From the NCBI GenBank assembly GCA_947493695.1, contig CANLSF010000005.1:496001-560000 (forward strand): a stretch of 64,000 nt of DNA, written 5' to 3'. The translations under genes were made by a program, and so were the position numbers. The notes beneath the pieces are model-generated. The model was not told where the DNA came from, searched no databases, and worked only from the letters and a program-made list of their open reading frames with translations. Below are positions 53,995 to 63,280 of this stretch, one piece after another. The stretch's first letter is position 1, and every line of letters begins with the position of its first letter. This DNA comes from an uncultured Kiloniellaceae bacterium. Its GTDB lineage: Bacteria; Pseudomonadota; Alphaproteobacteria; Kiloniellales; Kiloniellaceae.

Positions 53995-54551
53995 TTCGCC
54001 TTGTTCCATTCCTTTTTGCCGATCAGTTGCTGGCTTAACAGAACCGCACAGGCCTGATCCCCTTCAAACGCCATCGTCGCCGCACCGCGCAACAACCCCT
54101 CAACCTCTTCCGCCTTCTCCGCGCGCCAGGTCCTGACGCCCATCAGGTTCAAGGCCGCCTCGGTCACCTGCCCCATCGGGTTTTGCCACTGATTGAATTC
54201 GGCCCAATCGCCGCGCATCGTGACCACCATCAGCAGCGGGAAACGCGCACAAACCTGGAGCGCCAGCGTGTTGATACAGTTGCCGACACCGCTGGATTGC
54301 AGCAACAACACGCCGCGATCCCCTCCAAGCCAGGCACCGGCCAGGTAGCCGATCCCCTCTTCTTCAGTGGTCAGGACAACCGAATGAACAGCTTCGTCTT
54401 CGGCAAAGCGTTCGATCGCTGTGGAATGACCTGCATCGGGCACATAGGCCGCGTGCTTCACATCGAATTCTTTCAGCACTTCATAGATCTGTGCTTTCCA
54501 ATCAATCGACGGAACACCATGGGAGGGCGTTTGCAGCATGCGCGGGCTCAC
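53991..54551 (-). CDS. ThDP-binding decarboxylase subunit, N-terminal type (ComD-like)
   Basis: 186 residues. The activating Glu is in LTTEEEGIGYLAGAWLGG near 65, followed by LLLQSSGVGNCINTLAL and VVTMRGDWAEFNQWQ, all typical of the ComD/phosphonopyruvate-decarboxylase N-terminal domain. The start is GTG 54551 or ATG 54539; neither has a clear Shine-Dalgarno. Transcribed divergently from a LysR gene across only 105 bp, so that regulator probably controls it. Confidence 0.85.
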   Translation of the reverse strand: MSPRMLQTPSHGVPSIDWKAQIYEVLKEFDVKHAAYVPDAGHSTAIERFAEDEAVHSVVLTTEEEGIGYLAGAWLGGDRGVLLLQSSGVGNCINTLALQVCARFPLLMVVTMRGDWAEFNQWQNPMGQVTEAALNLMGVRTWRAEKAEEVEGLLRGAATMAFEGDQACAVLLSQQLIGKKEWNKAK

Positions 54552-54656
54552 AATTCAGTTTAGTTGCGCGAGATGTCAGCAAGAACCATAGGTCTGCAGC
54601 AGACATATTAAAAATATAAGATTTTACAAAGAGCTATAGAATTTTTAAATAGGAAG

Positions 54657-55589
54657 ATGGATCTTAAACAGCTCAACACCTTTGTGCAGGTGGCCGAACT
54701 CGGCAGCCTTAGCAAAACGGCAGAGCGTCTGAGAATTGCGCAACCAGCCCTCAGCCGACAAGTGCGCATGCTGGAAGAAGAACTCAAGACCCAGCTTTTC
54801 TCACGCCACGGGCGCGGCATGCTTCTGACCGAAGCGGGCGAGCTCTTGCTGTCGCGGGCAACCTCGATCCTGAGGCAGGTGGAGGAAACACGCGCCGATT
54901 TGATTGAGCAGACGGAAGCGATCCGGGGAAAAGTGGTCGTCGGCATCCCGCCAACGGTTGGCGATATCCTCGCGGCTCGTATCACGGCGCGATTTCGTTC
55001 TCTCTATCCGGACGTCAGACTCAGGATTGTTCCCGCCTTTACCGAGTATCTTCTGGAGTGGCTCCATCGCGGTGAGATTGACATCGCCGTGGTGTATGCG
55101 CAGGAGAATCCGGCAAATCTCATGATTCAGCCTTTGCTGATGGAAAACCTCTTTCTGGTCGCAAGCAGGCAAGATGCGCTCGATACCGATCAAGCGGTGC
55201 GTTTTTCCGAGCTCGCAAAGCGCACACTCGTCCTTCCCGGTCCGCGGCACAGCCTGCGCATACTCCTGGAGCAGGAAGCACAGAACCAGGGTCTCACGCT
55301 CGATGTTCCGGTGGAGGCGGACGCACTGCAAACGTTAAAAGATCTAGCCCGTCGGGGACATGCCGCGACTGTGCTACCCTATGCTTCCATCCACGAAGAA
55401 CTCGAAGAAGGAAAACTTACCGCGGCCTCCCTGGTCGAACCTTCACTCTCGCGCAAACTCGTCGTCGCTCTGCCCCTGGGACGACAGACCTCCAATGCGG
55501 TGAACCGGTTTTCTCAAGAGCTCTACAGGGAAGTGACCCGAATGGTCGATGAAGGCGTCTGGAATGGGCAGCTGCTGCTGAAACGGTGA
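54657..55589 (+). CDS. LysR-family transcriptional regulator (NAC/CbL-like)
   Basis: 310 residues. The HTH is at about 18-40 (SLSKTAERLRIAQPALSRQV) and the effector domain from about 90 (GKVVVGIPPTVGDIL). AGGAAG immediately precedes the ATG. The PPTVGD pattern is shared with LysR proteins near NAC-like regulators. The divergent two-subunit decarboxylase is its probable target. An ATATTAAAAATAT palindrome at about 54605-54617 lies between them. Confidence 0.92.
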   Translation: MDLKQLNTFVQVAELGSLSKTAERLRIAQPALSRQVRMLEEELKTQLFSRHGRGMLLTEAGELLLSRATSILRQVEETRADLIEQTEAIRGKVVVGIPPTVGDILAARITARFRSLYPDVRLRIVPAFTEYLLEWLHRGEIDIAVVYAQENPANLMIQPLLMENLFLVASRQDALDTDQAVRFSELAKRTLVLPGPRHSLRILLEQEAQNQGLTLDVPVEADALQTLKDLARRGHAATVLPYASIHEELEEGKLTAASLVEPSLSRKLVVALPLGRQTSNAVNRFSQELYREVTRMVDEGVWNGQLLLKR

Positions 55590-55714
55590 GAGCAATGATC
55601 TGATGAAACCACGCGATCAACAAAGGTCTCTTTATTCAGCCGCCCGCTCCAAAGCAAACAGATCCCGAGCTGCGGCACTCAGAAAATTCCTGCGCAGCCG
55701 AAACCCCGCCAGTT

Positions 55715-56083
55715 CTATGGAACCAGGCAAGCGTCGACAGCGACCAGCAACTCATTATTATCCAGGGGTTTGTAAAATGTTTTGCAGGCGCCAAGCTTTT
55801 TGGCCATCGCGAGAAAGTCGAAATTACCGATACGCGACCCGCCGGAGATGGCGATAATTTTTAAGTCAGGCCGCATTTTCTGCAGCTCCATGATCGTCTC
55901 TAAACCGTCTTTCTCCGGCATAACGATATCGGCGATGACAAGTTCCACGGGGATCGTTTTAACAGCGTTAATCGCCTGCCTCCCATCAGTGACCGCAGTC
56001 ACGTCATGACCGGCACGAGAAAGAAACACCTCCAGCATTTCGCAAATAAGCGGTTCATCGTCGACAACCAGGATCTTCGCCAC
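55715..56083 (-). CDS. Stand-alone response regulator receiver (CheY-like)
   Basis: 122 residues, a single receiver domain: ILVVDDEPLI, phosphoacceptor Asp in VIADIVMPEKDG, AISGGS, and Lys in TFYKPLDNNE. There is no output domain. It lies 23 bp after the histidine kinase at 56107 and is its likely partner, as a phosphate carrier or a protein-contact regulator. Confidence 0.93.
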   Translation of the reverse strand: MAKILVVDDEPLICEMLEVFLSRAGHDVTAVTDGRQAINAVKTIPVELVIADIVMPEKDGLETIMELQKMRPDLKIIAISGGSRIGNFDFLAMAKKLGACKTFYKPLDNNELLVAVDACLVP

Positions 56084-56106
56084 TTTTCCCCTCCAAAAAG
56101 ACGGTA

Positions 56107-58293
56107 CTACATCATGGAACTCAGCGCACCGCCGCTTTCGAGCCTCTTCCCTTCAAAGACCGGGAGATAAACCTCAAAAGTTGTCCCCTGCCCGACTCGG
56201 GTAGAAATCACTATGACACCTTCATGCCCCGTTACAATACCATGCACAACCGACAGCCCCAGGCCTGTGCCTTCACCAACCGGCTTTGTTGTGAAAAAGG
56301 GATCGTAGATTTTCAGGAGCACATCATCGGCAATTCCGCAGCCGTGATCTGCCACCACCAGGCGTACGTATGGTCCGGGTCGCAAGCCCAAGTGCTTTTC
56401 AGCGAAAGACTGATCGACATGAGTCTGGTACATCTCCAGACGAATGGATCCCTTTCCGCCCTTGTAGGACTGATAGGCGTTGGTCATCAGATTCACGGTC
56501 AGTTGCTGAATCTGTGTCTCATCGGCCAACACAACACCGCAATCGTCATCAATCTCCATATCGAGAACCATTGTAGACGGTAAGCCCGCCCTCAGGAGCG
56601 TAACGGATTCACGAACGGCATGGCTGATCTGGAGGGGCTCCCTGTTCGGTTGTTCGCGACGGCTGAAGAACAGTATCTGATCAACAATCGACTTCGAGCG
56701 TTGCGCCGCCTGATCAATTTTCGTGATGAGCTTGTTGATGAGACTTTCTTTAGGTGAATCTTCCAACGCAATTTTGGTACAGCCGAGAATAACGTACAGC
56801 ATGTTGTTGAAATCATGCGCAATACCACCGGCCAGAGTCCCCAGACTGTCGAGTTTCTGGGTATGTACCAGCTGACTCTCCAGGGTTTCCCGCCGGACGA
56901 GCTCTCGTTCCAGATCCCGGTTGGCTGAATCCAATTGATCGGTCCGTTGCTGCACCTGCGCCCGCAATTGGTCAAAGGTGCTTCTGAGCTGCGTCACCTC
57001 ATCGCCACGCCTGCGCAGGGGAGGAACGTTGAAGCCGTAACGCTCACCCAACGAGACCATATCGCCTGTGAGGTTTGTAATCGGGCGTATAACCGTCAGC
57101 ACGATAAAGGAAAGCAGACCTACTGAGCCGATGATCGCGACGATCAGCAGCGTCAGAATCGTTGTTCTGGCCTGATCAACCGCCTGCTCTGCGGCTTCAT
57201 CGGCGCCGTCACTGATCGCGTCAGCAGTCTCGGCCACCTGGTCGAGTGCGACCACAGCATTGTCCGCATCCGTTTCCAGCCGGTCACCCAACACCCGTGT
57301 CTGGTACTTTGCTTCTAACATCGCGCGATGAGTGTCGAAGAGTTGGTCGACCCCGTGGGCAATTTCGAACAAATTGTCGAGCCTGATTCTTAGCTCGTCG
57401 ACATCGCCCCGATCCGCTTGCGTTTCTGTCAGGCGTCTCAGGACGAGGAGATGTGGATCAACACTCTCGTAGAGTGCAACAAAATCGGCTTCAATGGTTT
57501 TCAGATGTTCCGGGTTGCGCTCTGCAACGAACTCTCCGGCTGTATCCTGAAGCTCGATAATGAGGCGTTGCATCTTCAGTGCCGATTCGACCACCGGGTA
57601 GTCCTTGTCAAAAAGCTGACCCAGAACTCCATTTACGGAAGATCCACCGGCGCCTCGCTCCGCCAGTCTGTCACCTTCCTCCTCCGCCTTGGCCATCTGA
57701 AGTTCATTTTTTTCGGCAAGGACATCCAAGAGCTGGGTCAACTCATAACCTGCCTTATCGAAGGCTGTGAGGAATCTTGTCTCTTCGAGTTCCTTGTGCA
57801 GGGCAAGTCTCAGGACCGAAATCATCTGGAGCGCATGCTCGTTAAACTCAGATTGCTCCTGACGTGCCGTTTCAAGTTCATCGAGAAGCGAAACATCGGT
57901 GACCAGACTCTGTAGTTCGAGATAAGTCTCATCGAATTTTTCGTCAAGAATGCCGAGCTCGCGCACAATTGGCTCAATTCGATTTAGGTCGTCGTCGGCC
58001 ACGACTTCCTCCGCCACCTTATTTGCTTCAAAAATCAGCGCAATAAGGTCGTCAGACGTCTCAACTGTGGGCGCCGCCACGTCTGAAATATTGTTCAGGG
58101 TGGTGTTGATTCGGTCGATAAAATACAAGCCTGCGACGCCAACCAATACCGCCGCAATCGCAATTGTCGCGAAACCGGCAACAAGTTTTTTCGAGATATT
58201 GAGGTCAATGAAGGGCGAAAAAAATCTGAGAAGCGCCGAAGGCGACCGAAGTCCCCGCGGCTCCACGGCGATAAAATCACTGGACGAGACCAT
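56107..58293 (-). CDS. Sensor histidine kinase with long helical periplasmic sensor
   Basis: 728 residues. TM1 is at about 35-58 (FATIAIAAVLVGVAGLYF), a periplasmic all-helical domain covers about 60-380, TM2 about 390-412, then HAMP and a coiled coil. The DHp carries GGIAHDFNNMLYVI, and the ATPase has NLMTNAYQSY, DHGCGIAD and GTGLGL. GAGGGGGAAC upstream of ATG 58293. The sensor domain is clearly related to that of the chemoreceptor 216 bp upstream. The pair with the receiver gene downstream is a two-component system; the stimulus is unknown. Confidence 0.9.
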   Translation of the reverse strand: MVSSSDFIAVEPRGLRSPSALLRFFSPFIDLNISKKLVAGFATIAIAAVLVGVAGLYFIDRINTTLNNISDVAAPTVETSDDLIALIFEANKVAEEVVADDDLNRIEPIVRELGILDEKFDETYLELQSLVTDVSLLDELETARQEQSEFNEHALQMISVLRLALHKELEETRFLTAFDKAGYELTQLLDVLAEKNELQMAKAEEEGDRLAERGAGGSSVNGVLGQLFDKDYPVVESALKMQRLIIELQDTAGEFVAERNPEHLKTIEADFVALYESVDPHLLVLRRLTETQADRGDVDELRIRLDNLFEIAHGVDQLFDTHRAMLEAKYQTRVLGDRLETDADNAVVALDQVAETADAISDGADEAAEQAVDQARTTILTLLIVAIIGSVGLLSFIVLTVIRPITNLTGDMVSLGERYGFNVPPLRRRGDEVTQLRSTFDQLRAQVQQRTDQLDSANRDLERELVRRETLESQLVHTQKLDSLGTLAGGIAHDFNNMLYVILGCTKIALEDSPKESLINKLITKIDQAAQRSKSIVDQILFFSRREQPNREPLQISHAVRESVTLLRAGLPSTMVLDMEIDDDCGVVLADETQIQQLTVNLMTNAYQSYKGGKGSIRLEMYQTHVDQSFAEKHLGLRPGPYVRLVVADHGCGIADDVLLKIYDPFFTTKPVGEGTGLGLSVVHGIVTGHEGVIVISTRVGQGTTFEVYLPVFEGKRLESGGALSSMM

Positions 58294-58508
58294 GTTCCCC
58301 CTCAACAAACGTCATCAGCACGATCATTATCGGTACATAAAGGTTGGAATGATCCTGACCGAACGCGAAAACAAAGCACACTTTCCTTGATGTGGCCGTT
58401 TCCTGGCCCCCGGCTGAGCTCTAAAAAGCGCGCCGCACAGTTAGGGTATCCCTCATTCCAGCCTCCAAATGCATCCGTCGGTATGCTAGCAGAGAATCCC
58501 ACCCTCGT

Positions 58509-60752
58509 CTAAGCGCTCCGGATGCCCTCAAGGAAGCCGTCGACACTGTCGCTCATTGACTGAGCCCGCTGCCCCAGTTCATCAGCCGCCAGCAGAACTT
58601 CGTTCGCCGCCCTCTCGGTTTCCTGAGCGCCTTGACTGACCCCGACGATGTTGGCACTGACATTCGCCGTTCCTGTGGATGCCTCGGCTACATTGCGCGA
58701 GATCTCCTGCGTTGCAGCCCGTTGCTCCTCCATCGCGGCAGAAATTGTAGCCGCGATCTCGTTCATCTTACCGATTGTGCCGGCAATCTTATGGATCGCC
58801 TCAGCGGCCTCTTCCGAGATATCCTGAATGCTATTGATTTGTGTGCCGATTTCCTCGGTCGCCTTCGCCGTCTGGTTCGCGAGCGACTTAACTTCCGACG
58901 CAACCACAGCAAAGCCTTTACCAGCATCGCCTGCCCGCGCGGCTTCGATCGTTGCATTCAGCGCCAGCAGATTGGTCTGTTCTGCGATATCCGTGATCAA
59001 GCTTACAACATCACCAATCCTCTGAGAGGCTGTGCTGAGATTTTTTACCGTCGCAGTCGTTAACTCTGCTTCTTCTGACGCTGCGCGGGTGATCTGTGCA
59101 GAATGATCCATCTGCTGCGTGATCTCGTCAATTGAGCCACTCAATTGCTCGGTCGCCGAGGCAACAGTCTGAACATTGACGTCAGCCTCCTCGGAACCGG
59201 CAGCAACGGCAGCAGACTGGACGTTTGACTGTTCCGCCGTCGCGGACAGGGTCTGGGCATTGCTCCGCAATTGCGTGACCGCAGCATTTACCGAGCTCAA
59301 GACATCATTGCTTGAGACTTCAAAGGTTGAAATCAACTCCTCAACCTTTTTCGACCGCGCTTCCCGGGCCATCAAATGTTCCTTTTCACGGCTATCCAGG
59401 CGTTCCTTTTCAATCGCATTCTCCTTGAAGACCTGCACGGCCTTGGCCATGTCGCCGATTTCATCCCGCCTCTCGATACTTGGAACTTTCACAGAGGTAT
59501 CGCCATCGCTCAGATACTTCATGGAGACTGTCATTTCCCTGATCGGCCGGATAACCGCAGCGATCACGAAGAAAATCAAACCAGCCGAAACTACGGCTGC
59601 AAGCAACAGTAATGAAAGGATTGAAACGCTTGCTTGTGTCACAGCCTGATTAGCATCATCCGAAGAACCGTCTGAAATCGCCTCGGCGTATTCAGCCACT
59701 TTGTCCAGAACAAGCGCGACAACGTCAGCCTCTGCTTCCAGGTCTTCGGTCAGCTGGTCTGCATCTGCTTCCGCCTGCAGCATATCCCTGTGGGTGTCGA
59801 AGAGCATCTCGTCATCTCGGGCAAAGACATTCCACTGCTGAAACAGCTCGCTCAGCGATTTGGCGTCCGCCCTATCTTCATCGGTCTCTGCAAGGTCAGT
59901 GAGGATGGTGATATTGTCGAGGACCGCACCTGACAGAGCCTCGAACTCTTTCGCAACAACATCGAGACGAGACGCATCCTCCTCCGCCAGATACTCGCCA
60001 GCGGTATCCTGCATTTCAATCACCTGCCGCTGCAGCTTCAAAGCGGCCTCAACCACCGGGTAGTCAACCTGATAGAGTTGCTTAATCACTTCTTCGATCT
60101 GCACCGCACCTGCACCCTTTGCAAGCAACTCAGCAACTTGGCCTTGCACCAGGGCCATTTCCGCCTCGTTTTCGTTCGCAAACTCATCGAGTGCGACGAT
60201 AATCCGCTCACCCAGTTCGTCGAAAGTGACCAGCAGTTCCTTCGCCTTCGTTTCCTCTTCAAGTTCATGCCGGTGCGCCATGAACATGCGCTGAGAGATT
60301 TCGAAAAACTTCTCGTGCGCATCCCTTGTCGCGAGCAATTCGTCATTTAACTGAGGATCCGTAACGATGTTCCGCATCTCTGAAAACAGAGCCACGAACA
60401 AGGTGTTCAGAGCCTCGAACTCTTCAACGAGAGCCGGAATATCGCCGAGTTCTTCCTCGGCGATCACTTCCTCGGCAACCTTGGTTGCTTCCCATATGTT
60501 TGAATTCAGACTCTCTGCCAGAAACACAGTAGGCTCCGAAACCTCTGTAATATCAGTGAGTCGATCGTTGATCCTGTCGACGAAGAACAAACCAGCGACA
60601 CCGATCAACGCGCTCAGCACAGCCAGCCCGGTGAAGCCGGAAATCAGTTTTGCGGAAATTTTGACCGTTGCGAAGGGTACTTCCCCCGCGGCCTTACGAA
60701 CGATCGGTATTCGTCCGGGGTTACGAGCATAATTACTGGCTTGCGGTGACAT
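58509..60752 (-). CDS. Methyl-accepting chemotaxis protein
   Basis: 747 residues. TM1 is at about 38-58 ([16 protein letters not shown]), a helical periplasmic sensor covers about 60-385, TM2 about 392-415, then HAMP. The signalling hairpin (about 480-745) carries the conserved tip [24 protein letters not shown] 8 bases upstream supports ATG 60752 over starts up to 60836. No CheR-binding pentapeptide is seen at the C-terminus. The sensor module is shared with the kinase next door, suggesting the same stimulus drives movement and gene or protein control. Confidence 0.93.
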   Translation of the reverse strand: MSPQASNYARNPGRIPIVRKAAGEVPFATVKISAKLISGFTGLAVLSALIGVAGLFFVDRINDRLTDITEVSEPTVFLAESLNSNIWEATKVAEEVIAEEELGDIPALVEEFEALNTLFVALFSEMRNIVTDPQLNDELLATRDAHEKFFEISQRMFMAHRHELEEETKAKELLVTFDELGERIIVALDEFANENEAEMALVQGQVAELLAKGAGAVQIEEVIKQLYQVDYPVVEAALKLQRQVIEMQDTAGEYLAEEDASRLDVVAKEFEALSGAVLDNITILTDLAETDEDRADAKSLSELFQQWNVFARDDEMLFDTHRDMLQAEADADQLTEDLEAEADVVALVLDKVAEYAEAISDGSSDDANQAVTQASVSILSLLLLAAVVSAGLIFFVIAAVIRPIREMTVSMKYLSDGDTSVKVPSIERRDEIGDMAKAVQVFKENAIEKERLDSREKEHLMAREARSKKVEELISTFEVSSNDVLSSVNAAVTQLRSNAQTLSATAEQSNVQSAAVAAGSEEADVNVQTVASATEQLSGSIDEITQQMDHSAQITRAASEEAELTTATVKNLSTASQRIGDVVSLITDIAEQTNLLALNATIEAARAGDAGKGFAVVASEVKSLANQTAKATEEIGTQINSIQDISEEAAEAIHKIAGTIGKMNEIAATISAAMEEQRAATQEISRNVAEASTGTANVSANIVGVSQGAQETERAANEVLLAADELGQRAQSMSDSVDGFLEGIRSA

Positions 60753-60929
60753 GGCACAATCTCCCAAGATCATGACGCCGCGCTGCACCTGACAGGGCTC
60801 CTGAGTCGCCGGCGAGCCTATACGCCTACTCGACAAACCACTCGTACATGGGATGCGAGCTCTTTAACAAACCAGCACCCGAACGATCGAAACCCACCAT
60901 TAGTTGCGCAAACGTATCGCAGTTAAAAA

Positions 60930-60953
60930 TTTAAACACAGTCATTTGTTTAAA
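60930..60953. promoter_or_regulatory. Inverted repeat TTTAAAC-N10-GTTTAAA upstream of the chemoreceptor
   Basis: Perfect 7-base half-sites with 17-bp centre spacing, about 180 bp before the chemoreceptor start, in AT-rich DNA. It is a plausible operator for an unknown regulator. Confidence 0.4.
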
Positions 60954-61141
60954 CGTTTTTCTATAACGTTCTATTAATTTCAATCAGTGATATTTTCAAC
61001 TATGACATCTGGGCGCATGCTTCAACATTACGAGTTCGCTCAATTCAACAAAATCACCGTAATATACTGTTATAAATAGAATATATCTGCTCTTAGAATT
61101 ATGAATTTCACTGGGAATTTCGATTAACCATGAGATCAAGC

Positions 61142-61159
61142 AGGTATACTTTAATACCT
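61142..61159. promoter_or_regulatory. Palindrome AGGTAT-N6-ATACCT
   Basis: Perfect 6-base half-sites in the AT-rich region, followed by two T-rich stretches. Size and spacing resemble phage or HTH-regulator operators, but no regulator gene is nearby in the window. Confidence 0.3.
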
Positions 61160-61558
61160 AAAGTTGTTTTTTATACCAATTTTTAGAAGTAATTACTGTG
61201 AATTTTAGTGTGATAAGGTGGGTTGTTTTCACTCTAATAAATGTGAATTTAAAACAATAACTACCAAGTGAACGATTCTGAGTTGTGATAAAATCGGAAA
61301 AGCTCGCACAGCAAATATCATTCGTTACATTGATAACTGATATTCAACATTACGGGACCCAAATGCTGACATCACCACCTATAATTGCTAAATTTTGCTA
61401 CCTTGAATTGTTTGATTTTGGTAATTAGAATGACATTTGGCGTTTAGACGCGTATGTGCTCTCGTTTAATCATATGATGTCGACGGCTAAGGTTCTGATA
61501 GCTCGTTGGCAGCATGCTATCCGACGTTTAACTCGCTACAAGACTGGTACTAAATCAG

Positions 61559-62152
61559 ATGCCAAATAAAGGGAGCGCGCAATCTTCCGGCAAGGTTCGG
61601 GAAGATTGGCTAAGAGAGGTCGCGTCGGCCATGAAAGGTTGGTTCGACGACCTTGGATTCCCGTTGCCCGACTTCGATGTTCGCACTGGTTTTCCGAGCG
61701 TCGGCCGCCGAAGCCCGAATATTACGGACTCCTGGACGCAGGACAACGGCGCCACATATGTGATCATGGTACGTCCCGACCGCAGCGAAGCCAACGAGGT
61801 TACAGCTGCATTGGCGTTTCAAATGTGCCGGATCGCAGTCGGTGAGCGGGATCAGCATGGCTATCTCTTTCGTCACCTTGCAATTTCCTTGGGCCTTAAA
61901 GGCACCAGGAGCGAGTCTCCACCAGGAGCACTCTTCAAGGAGATCACCAAGTCGATTCTCGAAAAAGCGGGCCCCTTGCCCTCTCCCGAACTCCTTCAAA
62001 TCGACAAAGACAAGGCACCGGGGCAAACCTCACGTATGATCAAGGTTTCATGCAGTGAATGCGGTTACGTTGCACGCGTGTCACGGAAGTGGTTGTCAGA
62101 TGTAGGTCCGCCGCATTGCCCCAACCACGGGGCAATGGTGCCTGACGACTGA
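61559..62152 (+). CDS. SprT-like/phage-type protein with degenerate zinc-protease motif
   Basis: 197 residues. The layout follows a plasmid/phage-associated family with an N-terminal zincin-like domain and a C-terminal zinc ribbon. It has a W-rich start (REDWLREV), GFPSVGRR near 46, DQHGYLFRHLAISLGLKG near 98, then CSECGYVARVSRKW and PHCPNHGAM at the C-terminus. At the place where relatives have an HExxH helix (as I recall the family), this one reads ALAFQMCRIAV, so proteolysis is unlikely. The four Cys/His of the ribbon are intact. It follows an AT-rich region. Family assignment is from memory of the pattern. Confidence 0.55.
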   Translation: MPNKGSAQSSGKVREDWLREVASAMKGWFDDLGFPLPDFDVRTGFPSVGRRSPNITDSWTQDNGATYVIMVRPDRSEANEVTAALAFQMCRIAVGERDQHGYLFRHLAISLGLKGTRSESPPGALFKEITKSILEKAGPLPSPELLQIDKDKAPGQTSRMIKVSCSECGYVARVSRKWLSDVGPPHCPNHGAMVPDD

Positions 62153-62221
62153 CCCAGGTGGATTCGCCAGATCTAACGTAAAATCCGAAGCGGCAAAAAG
62201 CAGGCACCCGCTGTGCTCCGT

Positions 62222-63280
62222 TCAGCTTGGGAACCAACGTTGCGTTCTGTTTGCGATTGCCACCAGGGACAGCATAACGGGAACCTCGACCAACACCCCG
62301 ACGACGGTCGCCAGCGCAGCTCCGGATTCCAATCCAAAAAGACTGATGGCGACAGCGACGGCGAGTTCGAAGAAGTTGGATGTCCCGATCAGTGCGCAGG
62401 GTGCCGCAACGTTAAAGGGAATGCGCCATGCCCAGGCTGCGCCATAGGCGATAATAAAGATACCGTAGGTCTGCAGCAGCAGGGGAACAGCGATCAAAGC
62501 AATCACCAGAGGACGGTCGAGAATAATCTGCCCCTGGAAGCCAAACAAAAGCACCACTGTCGCAAGCAAACCGATGACAGAGAATGGTTTCACCTCTGCT
62601 TTGAACGCTTCTACTGCAAGCTCACCGCCTTTGCGAACCAGATGGCGGCGTGTCACAAAGCCGGCGAGTAGCGGAATAGCGACATACAATCCTACGGAAA
62701 GAAGCAGCGTTTCCCAGGGAACCGGAATGTCGGTTACACCCAGCAGCAATGCAACGATCGGCGCAAAGGCAAAAATCATCACGACATCGTTCACACTGAC
62801 CTGAACCAGTGTATAGGTCGGGTCACCACGCGTTAGTTGTGACCACACAAAGACCATCGCGGTGCAGGGTGCAGCTCCGAGCAGGATAACGCCGGCAAGG
62901 TAAGCCTGAGCGTCCTCGGGCGAAATCAGATCGGCAAACACATACTCAAAGAAGAGTACGCCCAGGGCCGCCATGGTGAAAGGCTTGACCAGCCAGTTCA
63001 CGACCAGCGTCACCACCAGCCCCTTGGGTCGTTCTCCGATCTGGCCAAGCGCACCAAAATCAACCCCAACCATCATCGGGTACACCATGGCCCAGATGAG
63101 AACGGCGATAACCAGATTGACCTTGGCAAACTCCATCGATGCAAGAAGCTCAAATGCACCCGGCGCGAAGGAGCCAAGGCCAAGGCCCGCAAGAATGGCA
63201 AGAGCCACCCAGACACTCAGCCATTTCTCAAAAAAACCAATACCGCCCGGTTCTATCAGGGCGCCTTCAGACTTAGACAT
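62222..63280 (-). CDS. acr3: ACR3-family arsenite efflux pump
   Basis: 352 residues, ten helices. It carries the family segment [13 protein letters not shown] near residue 133 with the conserved essential Cys, followed by [27 protein letters not shown] near 305 is also conserved. It exports arsenite, driven by the proton gradient. ATG 63280 overlaps the end of the ArsR-ArsC gene by 8 bp; an open frame to 63355 belongs to that overlap. Arsenate reduced by the fused ArsC would be its substrate source. Confidence 0.93.
   Translation of the reverse strand: MSKSEGALIEPGGIGFFEKWLSVWVALAILAGLGLGSFAPGAFELLASMEFAKVNLVIAVLIWAMVYPMMVGVDFGALGQIGERPKGLVVTLVVNWLVKPFTMAALGVLFFEYVFADLISPEDAQAYLAGVILLGAAPCTAMVFVWSQLTRGDPTYTLVQVSVNDVVMIFAFAPIVALLLGVTDIPVPWETLLLSVGLYVAIPLLAGFVTRRHLVRKGGELAVEAFKAEVKPFSVIGLLATVVLLFGFQGQIILDRPLVIALIAVPLLLQTYGIFIIAYGAAWAWRIPFNVAAPCALIGTSNFFELAVAVAISLFGLESGAALATVVGVLVEVPVMLSLVAIANRTQRWFPS

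Larger units (their letters stand above)
60753..61558. other. 806-bp AT-rich intergenic region
   Basis: Clearly more AT-rich than its flanks from about 60900 to 61480. It holds the TTTAAAC repeat, a 12-bp direct repeat TTCAACATTACG at 61021-61032 and 61343-61354, and an AGGTAT-N6-ATACCT palindrome at 61142-61159. No gene was seen. With the phage/plasmid-type gene that follows, it may be the remnant of an acquired segment. Confidence 0.45.
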
